DNA from: JACVRW01 sp963734365
GTDB lineage: Bacteria > Actinomycetota > Thermoleophilia > Solirubrobacterales > Thermoleophilaceae
Assembly (NCBI GenBank): GCA_963734365.1
Contig: CAVTGV010000008.1
Coordinates: 1 to 64,000 of the forward strand
Length of the DNA: 64,000 nucleotides
Direction of reading: 5' to 3'
This document shows positions 47,849-54,527 of the stretch, one piece after another; the first letter of the stretch is position 1, and every line of letters begins with the position of its first letter. The translations under genes and the position numbers were made by a program. Below the pieces are notes generated by a model. That model was not told the DNA's origin and searched no databases. It saw only the letters and a list, made by a program, of their open reading frames with translations.

Positions 47849-48124
47849 ATGAGCACGATCAAGATCCCGCCCGTCCTGCGTGCATCGACCGGCGGCGCCA
47901 AGGAGGTCGAGGCGTCCGGCTCGAACGTCGGCGAGCTGCTGCGCGCGCTCGCCGGCGAGCACCCCGCCACGGAGTCGCAGCTCTTCTCCGAGGACGGCGA
48001 GCTCAACCGCTACGTGAACGTGTACTTGAACGACGAGGACGTGCGCGTGCTCGAGGGGCTCGACACAGGCGTGGCCGACTCCGACACCGTCGTGATCCTG
48101 CCCGCCATGGCGGGTGGGGCCTGA
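47849..48124 (+). CDS. cysO: CysO-like MoaD/ThiS-family sulfur carrier with GGA tail
   Basis: A 91-residue ubiquitin-fold sulfur carrier. It matches mycobacterial CysO in STIKIPPVLRASTGGAKEV, NRYVNVYLNDEDVR and DSDTVVILPAMAGG. The normal Gly-Gly end is followed by one extra Ala (MAGGA, stop at 48122-48124), so it must be trimmed to expose Gly-Gly before MoeZ can activate it. A JAMM protease encoded at 53628 is the likely candidate. TAGGCT at 47833-47838 precedes the ATG by 10 nt. The GNAT gene overlaps its 3' end by 11 nt. Confidence 0.88.
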   Translation: MSTIKIPPVLRASTGGAKEVEASGSNVGELLRALAGEHPATESQLFSEDGELNRYVNVYLNDEDVRVLEGLDTGVADSDTVVILPAMAGGA

Positions 48125-48629
48125 CCCTCTGATCATCCGCCGGGCCGGGGAGGCCGATCTCGAGCCCTGGTCGCGGCTCTGGGAGGAGTCGGCGAAGGCG
48201 GCGTTCACCCCGCTGCTGCCGGCCGGCCACAGCTTCCCCGAGGCCCAACCCGAGCGCCTGCGAGCCGGGCTCGGCGATCCTGCCCTGGCGCCCCTCGTGG
48301 CTCAGGCCGGCCCGGGCGGGGAGCTGGCCGGCTTCACCGTATGCGGGCCCAGCCGGGACGCGGACGCCGGCCCCGATGTGGGCGAGCTCCGGACCTTCTT
48401 CGTGGCCGCCGGGCGCTGGCGTCAGGGCGTGGGCAGCCGGCTGATGAAGGCCGCGCTCGAGTTCCTGCGCGAGGGGCGCTACGCCTCGGCCACCGTCTGG
48501 TCGTTCGCCGCCAACGAGCGCGCCAATGCTTTCTACGAGCGCAACGGCTTCGCCCTCGACGGCGGCGAGCGCACAGAAGAGGCCTGGGCGCACATCCTCG
48601 AGGTGCGCTACCGCCGTGCGCTCCCCTAG
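48114..48629 (+). CDS. GNAT-family acetyltransferase
   Basis: A 171-residue GNAT. It begins PLIIRRAGEADLEPW and has ELRTFFVAAGRWRQGVGSRLMKAALEFL (the acetyl-CoA loop R-x-x-G-x-G/S) and ANAFYERNGFALDGGERT. It probably acetylates a small amine. GTG 48114 overlaps the end of the CysO-like gene, so it is coupled. The TAG stop (48627-48629) contains the left TA of the inverted-repeat element E2. Confidence 0.85.
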   Translation: MGPDPLIIRRAGEADLEPWSRLWEESAKAAFTPLLPAGHSFPEAQPERLRAGLGDPALAPLVAQAGPGGELAGFTVCGPSRDADAGPDVGELRTFFVAAGRWRQGVGSRLMKAALEFLREGRYASATVWSFAANERANAFYERNGFALDGGERTEEAWAHILEVRYRRALP

Positions 48630-48724
48630 TGGCCTGAGTCGTCATCTCGGGCGCACCTTCCCGGCGTCTGGACACGTCTGGCCGCTCGGGAAGCTGAAGC
48701 CGAACTTCCGACTCAGGCCACTAG
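48626..48724. repeat. TA-flanked inverted-repeat element E2 (MITE-like)
   Basis: The 16-bp arms CTAGTGGCCTGAGTCG (48626-48641) and CGACTCAGGCCACTAG (48709-48724) are perfect reverse complements; total 99 bp, no ORF. Its right inner sequence (GAAGTTCGGCTTCAG when inverted) matches that of E1. The left TA lies in the GNAT stop codon and the right TA is the start of the TAGCCT -10 of the cupin gene at 48735. Removing the element plus one TA would leave the GNAT stop running into TAGCCT, a clean pre-insertion site. Confidence 0.75.
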
Positions 48725-48734
48725 CCTGCGCCGG

Positions 48735-49112
48735 GTGCAGATCCACCGGCTTGACGAGACCGAATCCTTCACCACCCTCGACGGGTCCCAGATCCGCGAG
48801 CTCGCCGGCCCCTCCACCGGTAGCGCGCTGAACCAGAGTCTGGCCGAGGCCACCGTGGCGCCCGGCGAGGCCACCGACGAGCACTACCACGAGGTGACCG
48901 AGGAGATCTACCTCTTCACGCACGGGACGGGCCGCATGCGCCTGGGCGAAGAGGAGCACGAGGTGGGGCCGGGGGACGCCGTGGTGATCGCCGCGGGCGT
49001 CAAGCACAAGATCTGGGCGAGCGAGGACGAGCCCCTTCGACTTCTGTGCTGCTGTGCCCCCGCGTACTCGCACGAGGACACCGTGATCACCGAGTGGGCC
49101 GCCACGCCGTGA
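48735..49112 (+). CDS. Cupin-domain protein
   Basis: A 125-residue single-domain cupin. The first motif is EHYHEVTEEIYLFTHGTGRMRLG (two His, Glu) and the second VIAAGVKHKIWA (His). It binds a divalent metal; the catalytic role is unknown. Two adjacent cysteines (LLCCCAPAYS) near the end are unusual. GTG 48735 lies 7 nt after TAGCCT (48722-48727), which overlaps the right end of E2. The stop overlaps the next start (GTGA), coupling it to the isochorismatase. Confidence 0.85.
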   Translation: MQIHRLDETESFTTLDGSQIRELAGPSTGSALNQSLAEATVAPGEATDEHYHEVTEEIYLFTHGTGRMRLGEEEHEVGPGDAVVIAAGVKHKIWASEDEPLRLLCCCAPAYSHEDTVITEWAATP

Positions 49113-49726
49113 ACGGCGAGCCGTTCGCGCTCGACCCGGGGCGGGCAGCGCTGCTGGTGGTCGACATGCAGAACGACTTCGTTCGCGAAGGCGCACCGCA
49201 GGAGGTCCCGGACGCCCGGGCGACCATTCCGGTGATCGCCGCCTTGTTGGAGACCTTCAGGCGGCGTGGGCGGCCGGTGGTCTTCACCCGCTTCAGCGCG
49301 GGACCCGAGCGGACGCTCCTCTGGAGCTGGTCGCCCGAATGCGGCCCAGAGCTACGCTCGTGCTGGCCCGGCGTGGTGCGCACCTACGCCGACGGGACCG
49401 AGCTGCCGGGGCACCACGTGATCCCCGAGCTCGAGCCGCTCGCTGCCGAGCCGGTGGTGGACAAGTACGGCTACGGCTCGTTTCACAACACGATGCTCGA
49501 GGACGTACTGCGCTCCCGTCACGTGTCGCAGGTGGTGACGGTGGGCACCGTCACGCAGATCTGCGTGGAGGAGACCGTCCGCGAGGGCTTTCACCGCGGC
49601 TTCGAGATGGTGATGGTCAGCGACGGCGTGTCCTCGTTCGACGCACAGCTGCACGCCGCGACGCTGCGCAACATCGAGATGAAGTTCGGGCGCGTGGAGC
49701 CCTCGGAGCGGCTACTTCACGAGTGA
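49109..49726 (+). CDS. Isochorismatase-like cysteine hydrolase
   Basis: A 205-residue isochorismatase-fold hydrolase. The triad is Asp in LLVVDMQNDFVR, Lys in VVDKYGYGSFHNT and Cys in TVTQICVEETVREG. Relatives hydrolyse amides such as nicotinamide, or carbamates and biurets; the residues around the active site do not identify the substrate. GTG 49109 overlaps the cupin stop, so a two-gene unit is likely. The 3' end overlaps the opposing M1 peptidase by 15 nt. Confidence 0.85.
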   Translation: MNGEPFALDPGRAALLVVDMQNDFVREGAPQEVPDARATIPVIAALLETFRRRGRPVVFTRFSAGPERTLLWSWSPECGPELRSCWPGVVRTYADGTELPGHHVIPELEPLAAEPVVDKYGYGSFHNTMLEDVLRSRHVSQVVTVGTVTQICVEETVREGFHRGFEMVMVSDGVSSFDAQLHAATLRNIEMKFGRVEPSERLLHE

Positions 49727-51286
49727 CCGCCGGCTCGCCCCGCCCGCACTGGCGGCGAGTGCGGCCGGCGCTTCCTCCTCCACAGGAAGCACGGTCCAGT
49801 CCGGATGGTTGGGCATCGGCGGGGTAGTGGTTCCGTACAGCCAGTTGCCGAGGAACCCACGCAGGTCACGCCCCGCGACCTTCGACGCCAGGGCGATGAA
49901 GTCCGCCGTGCCCACCGACTCGTTGCGGTAGCGGGTCACCCACGCGCGCTCGACCCGCTCGAAGGCCGCCCGCCCGATCTTCTCGCGAAGGGCGTACAGC
50001 ACGAGCGCTCCGCCGTGGTAGGCGTTCAGGCTGAACAGCGTGTCGGCGCTCGCGGGCAGGGCGACCGGACCGTAGTCGGAACGCCACTGATCGCCGAGCG
50101 CGTAGACGGCTTCCATCAGGTCGTCGAAGTCGGCGTAGCCAGTGGGGTTCGGGTAGTCCTCGGTGTCCTCCTCGAGGAATCCGTTCTCCTCGGCCCACAC
50201 GAACTCGTACCAGGAGGCGTGGCCCTCGTTGACCCACAGGTCGCTCCACTCGGACGGCGAGACGCTGTCGCCGAACCACTCGTGTGAGAGCTCGTGGAGC
50301 ATCGTCGGGTCCCACACGCCCTGGCCGTACTCGGTGAACCAGAACTTGTCGAACAGCGACAGCGTCTGAGTCTCGAGCGCGAAGCCCAGCTCCGCGTCCA
50401 CGACCAGTGAGCCGTAGAGGTCGAAGGGATAGCGGCCCACCCGATCCTGCATCCAGTCGATGTGGCCGATCTCCACGTCGAGCAGCGGCCCGATCGTGGG
50501 GTGAAGGCTCGGGGCGATCACGTCACGGACATCCACGCCGTGATGGCGGCCCCGCGAGATGAAGTCGTAGTCGCCCACCGCGAGCTGGATCAGCTCGGTG
50601 GCCATCGGCTCGCGCTGGCGGTAGTACCAGATCGTCCGATCGCCGCGCTGGCGGCGCCCGGCCGGGACGCCGTTGGCCACGGCCAGCAGGCCGCTGGGCA
50701 CGTCGAGGCGGAAGCTGAAGCTCGCCTTGTCGCTCGGGTGGTCGTTCGAGGGCAGGAAGCGGTGGGCCAGGTCGGGCTGGCCCGCCGTGGCGGTGCCGTC
50801 GGGCGTGTAGAAGAAGGCCTCGGAAGCCGGAACCTCGGAGTCCGGCACGGTGGGAACGGCCACGAAGTCCGACACCTGGACCACGAACTTCCGGTGCTTG
50901 CGAAGCGCCCGCTTGGGAGTGATCACGAGCTCCTCGTCCTCCTGAGCCCAGTCGGCGCGGCGCCCGTTGACCGACACCGAGCCCACGCTCGCGCCGCCGA
51001 AGTCGAGGTCGAAGCTCGACAGCGATTGAGTCGCGCGCGCCACGATCGTGACGGTGCCCTGCATCGGATCCTCCGGGGCGCTCCCATAGCGGAGGTCGAG
51101 GTTGTAGTGGAGTGCGTCATAGCCGCCGTTGCCCAGGTTCGGGAACAGCCGGTCACCGAGTCCCGGGTCGCCGGGTGAGGGCGGTTCACCCCCGCCGGAG
51201 GCGCCGGCCGGCGTGGCCACGAGGGCCAGCGCCATGAGGGCGAGGGCGGCTGCGAAGACGATCCGGCACCGGCGCGCGACGTGCAT
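49712..51286 (-). CDS. Secreted M1-family zinc metallopeptidase
   Basis: A 524-residue M1 peptidase. The signal peptide is RRCRIVFAAALALMALALVA with ATPAGA. The zinc site is MLHELSHEWFGD (HExxH) followed after 18 residues by Glu in WVNEGHASWYEF. The aminopeptidase GxMEN is replaced by FALETQTLS, as in some secreted relatives that may be endopeptidases or lipid-modified. It probably degrades peptides outside the cell. GGAG precedes the ATG at 51286. It diverges from the cysM-like gene, with 83 nt between starts. Confidence 0.9.
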   Translation of the reverse strand: MHVARRCRIVFAAALALMALALVATPAGASGGGEPPSPGDPGLGDRLFPNLGNGGYDALHYNLDLRYGSAPEDPMQGTVTIVARATQSLSSFDLDFGGASVGSVSVNGRRADWAQEDEELVITPKRALRKHRKFVVQVSDFVAVPTVPDSEVPASEAFFYTPDGTATAGQPDLAHRFLPSNDHPSDKASFSFRLDVPSGLLAVANGVPAGRRQRGDRTIWYYRQREPMATELIQLAVGDYDFISRGRHHGVDVRDVIAPSLHPTIGPLLDVEIGHIDWMQDRVGRYPFDLYGSLVVDAELGFALETQTLSLFDKFWFTEYGQGVWDPTMLHELSHEWFGDSVSPSEWSDLWVNEGHASWYEFVWAEENGFLEEDTEDYPNPTGYADFDDLMEAVYALGDQWRSDYGPVALPASADTLFSLNAYHGGALVLYALREKIGRAAFERVERAWVTRYRNESVGTADFIALASKVAGRDLRGFLGNWLYGTTTPPMPNHPDWTVLPVEEEAPAALAASAGGASRRSLVK

Positions 51287-51355
51287 GTTCCACTCCTTGG
51301 GGCTTGGGCGGCCCGGAAGCTTACGCGGGACGCCGCGGCCGAGACTCGAGGGGTA

Positions 51356-51372
51356 CTACACTTTTTGAAGTG
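51356..51372 (+). promoter_or_regulatory. Dyad over -10 of the cysM-like gene, shared with moeZ
   Basis: CTACACTTTTTGAAGTG with TACACT at 51357-51362 as -10 and dyad CACTT-TTTG-AAGTG; GTG at 51370-51372 is the start codon itself, so a bound regulator would cover both the -10 and the start. Confidence 0.6.
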
Positions 51373-52347
51373 CTGCAGCCGCAACTCGACAACAAGCCCT
51401 GCGGAGGCAAGTACGGCGACATCATCGAGGCGATCGGCAACACGCCGCTCGTCGAGTTGCGCCGGCTCAGCCCCAAGCCCGGTGTGCGCATCTACGCGAA
51501 GCTCGAGAGCTACAACCCCACCGGCTCGGTGAAGGACCGGGTGGCCCGCGCCCTGATCGAGAGCGCGGAGGACGGGGGACTGATCGGCCCCGGTCAGACG
51601 ATCCTCGAGCCCACCTCCGGGAACACCGGGATCTCGCTCGCCATGATCTGCCGGCGCAAGGGCTACCCGCTCAAGGTCGTGATGCCCGACAACGTGACCG
51701 CCGAGCGCACGCAGCTACTGCGCATGTACGGCGCGGACATCGTCTACTCGCCAGGTGAGCAGGGCTCCAACGGCGCGGTGGCGATGGCGCTCGAGATGGC
51801 CGAGGCGGATGCGGGCTACTACATGCCCTACCAGTACGGCAACCAGGCCAATCCCGAGGCCCACTACAACGGCACCGCCGTGGAGATCCTGGAAGAGCTC
51901 GACGAGGTCACCGCCTTCGTCGCGGGCCTGGGCACGGGCGGCACGCTGATGGGCAACGCGCGGCGGCTCAAGGAGGAGGACCCCGACACGCTGATCGTGG
52001 CGGCGGAGCCGCTCCAGGGCGAGCTCGTCCAGGGGCTGCGCTCGCTCGAGGACGGCTACATCCCGCCGATCATCGACCTCGATCTGCTCGACCGGAAGAT
52101 CTTCGTCTCCAACCGCGACTCCGTGATCTGGACGAAGAGGCTGCTCGAGGAGGAGGGCCTGTTCGTGGGCGTCTCGGCCGGCGCGATCGCCTCGATCTGC
52201 GTGCGCGTCGCGGAAGAGCTCGACGAAGGCAACATCGTGTTCGTGGTGCCCGACGACGGCTGGAAGTACCTCAGCTCGGGCGTCTACACCAAGACGGTGG
52301 ACCAGCTCGAGGAAGAGGGCGTCCTCGAGAGCGCGTCGTTCTGGTGA
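51370..52347 (+). CDS. cysM: CysM-like cysteine synthase (sulfur-carrier dependent type)
   Basis: A 325-residue PLP cysteine synthase. The PLP lysine is in NPTGSVKDRVARAL, the Ser/Thr loop is TSGNTGISLA and the phosphate-binding loop GLGTGGTLMG. Several segments match mycobacterial CysM rather than CysK: GSNGAVAMALEMA, YQYGNQANPEAHYNGT, WKYLSSGVY and the short aromatic C-terminus. CysM uses O-phosphoserine and CysO thiocarboxylate. With MoeZ, CysO and Mec homologues here, a carrier-dependent role is likely. The start is GTG 51370, leaderless after TACACT; the upstream open frame would begin before the promoter. Confidence 0.88.
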   Translation: MLQPQLDNKPCGGKYGDIIEAIGNTPLVELRRLSPKPGVRIYAKLESYNPTGSVKDRVARALIESAEDGGLIGPGQTILEPTSGNTGISLAMICRRKGYPLKVVMPDNVTAERTQLLRMYGADIVYSPGEQGSNGAVAMALEMAEADAGYYMPYQYGNQANPEAHYNGTAVEILEELDEVTAFVAGLGTGGTLMGNARRLKEEDPDTLIVAAEPLQGELVQGLRSLEDGYIPPIIDLDLLDRKIFVSNRDSVIWTKRLLEEEGLFVGVSAGAIASICVRVAEELDEGNIVFVVPDDGWKYLSSGVYTKTVDQLEEEGVLESASFW

Positions 52348-52348
52348 A

Positions 52349-52540
52349 CTAGGCCGCGCGCTCGGTCGTCGACTCGTCCTCGTCGTCGTCGTCCACACCC
52401 GAGAGCGACTCCTTCAGCTCGCGCATGCCCTTGCCGACGGAACGGGCGGCCTCAGGGAGCTTGTTCGGCCCCAGGACGACCAGTGCGATGACGAGGATCA
52501 CGATCAGCTCGAGCGGTCCCGGTGCCGAGATGAATCCCAT
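52349..52540 (-). CDS. tatA: TatA/E-type twin-arginine translocase subunit
   Basis: A 63-residue TatA. A short N-terminus with FISAPGPLELIVILVIALVVLGPNKLPEAARSVGKGMRE gives one TM helix, the LGP hinge and an amphipathic helix; the tail is acidic (SGVDDDDEDESTTERAA). It forms the Tat pore. ATG 52540 is preceded by TAGCCT (reverse of 52548-52553) with a 7-nt gap. The two Tat-signal ferritin-like genes lie directly upstream on the same strand. Its stop is 1 nt from the cysM stop. Confidence 0.9.
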   Translation of the reverse strand: MGFISAPGPLELIVILVIALVVLGPNKLPEAARSVGKGMRELKESLSGVDDDDEDESTTERAA

Positions 52541-52550
52541 GGGTACCAGG

Positions 52551-53039
52551 CTACTCCACGCCGACCAGACTGTCGCCCATTGCCGCGCGCAGCGCCACCT
52601 GATGTGCCGCTTCGCAGGCCAGAATCGAGCCGAGCGGCTGGCGCAGGCCCACCCGAGCGATGCCCGAGGCAGCGTCGGCGTAGGCCGTCGTGGTCGTCTT
52701 TTCGAGTTCCAGCGCGTATGCGCTGAAGGCCCGCCGGCCGCGCAGCGCACGACCCAGCTTCGCGTCCGGGACAGAGGCCTTCGGGGAGCCGCCGCCGAGC
52801 TCGTCCAGCGCCTGCTGGACGCCGCGGACGTGCTCGCGCTCCTGGTCGCGCAGCAGCTCGCCGAGGCCGGCGTCGATCACGTCGCGGCGCAGCGCGGCCT
52901 CGTAGGCCGTGACCAGACGGTTCTCGAGCGCGAGCAGCTCGCCCAGGGTGTCGGCGTCGCTGCGTTCCCGCGCCTGTGCGGCCACGGGCAGCGCGAGCAG
53001 TGCGCCGCCGGCGAGGAGGCCGCGCCGGCTGAGCGTCAC
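52551..53039 (-). CDS. Tat-exported ferritin-like domain protein
   Basis: A 162-residue protein with a twin-arginine signal SRRGLLAGGALLALPVAAQA. A four-helix ferritin-like bundle follows, with LLALENRLVTAYEAAL, LLRDQEREHVRGVQ, and a Cys in SILACEAAHQVAL. Ferritin-like folds bind di-iron, but here the ExxH set is incomplete (EREH), so metal binding is uncertain. GTG 53039 overlaps the upstream stop (GTGA) and so is coupled to the frameshifted relative. tatA lies 11 nt downstream. Confidence 0.78.
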   Translation of the reverse strand: MTLSRRGLLAGGALLALPVAAQARERSDADTLGELLALENRLVTAYEAALRRDVIDAGLGELLRDQEREHVRGVQQALDELGGGSPKASVPDAKLGRALRGRRAFSAYALELEKTTTTAYADAASGIARVGLRQPLGSILACEAAHQVALRAAMGDSLVGVE

Positions 53040-53585
53040 AGGGCGCCCGTCTCGAAGGCGTTGGGCGAGGCGGGCCGCCCGTCGAGCACCCGCACCGCGG
53101 CGAGCTGCGCGCCCTCGGCGGCGCCGATCTCGGCCGCCCGCCGGCGCAGCTCGAGATCGGGGAGCTCCGCGAGCGCCTCCAGGTAGGCGCGCACCTGACG
53201 CTGCTCGAGGTCTTCGAGGAAGCGCAGGGCGTCGCGCTGGGAGCCGAGCCGGGGGAAGGTGCGCGCGTACTCCGAGGCCGGACGTCCGGGCGGCGGGTCG
53301 CCGCCCAGGTCTCGGATCGACCGCTCGAGGATGCGAGCGTGCTCGCGCTCCTGCTCGCGGATCTGCCGGCCCGTAGCGAGCGCCTCGCCGCGCATCACCT
53401 CGGCCGCAGCGGCATAGGCCGCGATCACCGCCCGCTCGAGAGCGAGCAGGGACCCCAGCAGCGCAGCACCGGACCCGGGCCGGGCACCGCCGGACGGGTG
53501 GCGGATCGCCACCGCCGCAGGAGACGAGGGCGAGCGCGCCGGCGCCCGCGCCCAGAGCTCCGCGCCTGGTGAACGAGGCGGGCAT
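53036..53585 (-). pseudogene. Frameshifted Tat-lipoprotein ferritin-like gene
   Basis: The first frame from ATG 53585 encodes MPASFTRRGALGAGAGALAL then VSCGGGD, a twin-arginine signal with a lipobox Cys. It then loses coding character. The +1 frame carries on with GSGAALLGSLLALERAVIAA, a helical ferritin-like bundle with REQEREHARIL, and the end TGAL at 53036. A one-base insertion (or two-base deletion) near 53490-53530 explains this. A promoter TAGTGT (reverse of 53593-53598) is 7 nt before ATG 53585, so the gene was, or is, expressed. A sequencing error is possible in this G-rich run. Confidence 0.72.
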
Positions 53586-53595
53586 GGGCCGGACA

Positions 53596-53617
53596 CTAGT
53601 GTCGCGGGCGACACTAG
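53596..53617. repeat. Short TA-flanked dyad E3 between divergent starts
   Basis: CTAGTGTCG-CGGG-CGACACTAG (53596-53617). The left side also forms GACACTAGTGTC. The outward TAGTGT and TAGCCT hexamers serve the ferritin-like gene (leftward) and the Mec-like gene (rightward), each 7 nt from the start. Its arms resemble E1 and E2 in the TAGTG end only. Confidence 0.6.
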
Positions 53618-53627
53618 CCTTCGCCGG

Positions 53628-54017
53628 GTGAGGATCTCGAAGGCCCACTGGGACGAGTTGGTCGCGCACGCGCGCGAGGAAGCTCCCAACGAGTGCTGCG
53701 GCTACCTGAGCGCCCGCGACGGAGAGGTGCAGGAGGTCGTGCGCGCCGAGAACGAGCGCCACTCGCCCTACGGCTACGAGCTCGACCACCGGAGCCTGTT
53801 CGCGGTCAACGAGCTCGACGACCAGGGCTTCGAGGTGGGGATCTACCACTCCCATCCGCGCAGCCCGGCGGAGCCGTCGCAGACCGACATCAACCTTGCG
53901 TCCTACCCCCACTGGAGCTACCTGATCGTGTCGCTCGAGAACGGCGACGCCCCGGTGGTGCGCTCGTGGCGCATCGCCGACGGCCGAGTGGAGGAGGACG
54001 ACCTCGTCGTCGCCTGA
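53628..54017 (+). CDS. mec: JAMM/M67 metalloprotease, Mec-like
   Basis: A 129-residue Mov34/JAMM protease. Catalytic Glu is in EEAPNECCGYL and the zinc motif is IYHSHPRSPAEPSQTD (HxH-x7-S-x2-D). Mycobacterial Mec+ releases cysteine from CysO-Cys, and JAMM relatives such as QbsD remove C-terminal residues after Gly-Gly of a sulfur carrier. With a CysO homologue ending Gly-Gly-Ala encoded 5.5 kb upstream, both activities are plausible here. GTG 53628 is 7 nt after TAGCCT. The next gene begins 1 nt after its stop. Confidence 0.88.
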   Translation: MRISKAHWDELVAHAREEAPNECCGYLSARDGEVQEVVRAENERHSPYGYELDHRSLFAVNELDDQGFEVGIYHSHPRSPAEPSQTDINLASYPHWSYLIVSLENGDAPVVRSWRIADGRVEEDDLVVA

Positions 54018-54018
54018 G

Positions 54019-54498
54019 CTGGCCTGTCCGTCGTGCGGGCGCGAGGGCTCGTCGCGCGACACCTTCTGTGCCTCGTGCGGCATGCCGCTCGTCGACGTGG
54101 GCCGTGAGGCGATCGAGGCTCCGCTCAACGAGGCCCACGAACGCGCGCGCAAGATCAATCCGGTCTACACCGAGGGCGAGCTGGTGAGGGTGGCGGGCGG
54201 GCGCAACCAGGCGGAGGCCGAGTTCATCCAGGGCCTGCTGCTGGAGGAGGGGGTGCCGAGCGTGCTGCGCCGCAGCGCCGGCTTCGACGTCCCGGACTTC
54301 CTCGCCGCCGGGCCGCGCGACGTGATGGTCCCGCTCGCCGGCGCCGAGGCCGCCCGCGAGCTGCTGCTCGACACCGGGCTGCAGTCGAACGAGACGATCC
54401 ATCCCGCCCACGCCAATCCGCTCGTGCTGATGGCCGTGATCGCCCTTGGCGGCGCGGCCACGGCCCTGATCACCTGGCTGCTCCTGCAGAACGTCTGA
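54019..54498 (+). CDS. Zinc-ribbon, DUF2007-like membrane protein
   Basis: The frame has a zinc ribbon CPSCG-x9-CASCG (54025-54081), a DUF2007-like domain (ELVRVAGGRNQAEAEFIQGL, VLRRSAGFDVPDFLA, VMVPLAGAEAARELL), and a C-terminal TM helix (PLVLMAVIALGGAATALITW). The first ATG, 54082, lies after the ribbon and would remove half its ligands. The only initiator in frame before it is CTG 54019, 1 nt after the Mec stop. I propose CTG with coupling. DUF2007 proteins are thought to sense or bind small ligands. Function is unknown. Confidence 0.7.
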   Translation: MACPSCGREGSSRDTFCASCGMPLVDVGREAIEAPLNEAHERARKINPVYTEGELVRVAGGRNQAEAEFIQGLLLEEGVPSVLRRSAGFDVPDFLAAGPRDVMVPLAGAEAARELLLDTGLQSNETIHPAHANPLVLMAVIALGGAATALITWLLLQNV

Positions 54499-54527
54499 AC
54501 CCTCGCTGCCGGTAGGCTTGCGCGCCC

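Noticed and set aside
53586..54158. Upstream extension of the ferritin-like reading frame across the Mec-like gene
   Set aside because: It covers a JAMM protease with all catalytic residues on the other strand and the divergent promoter; the true start is ATG 53585.
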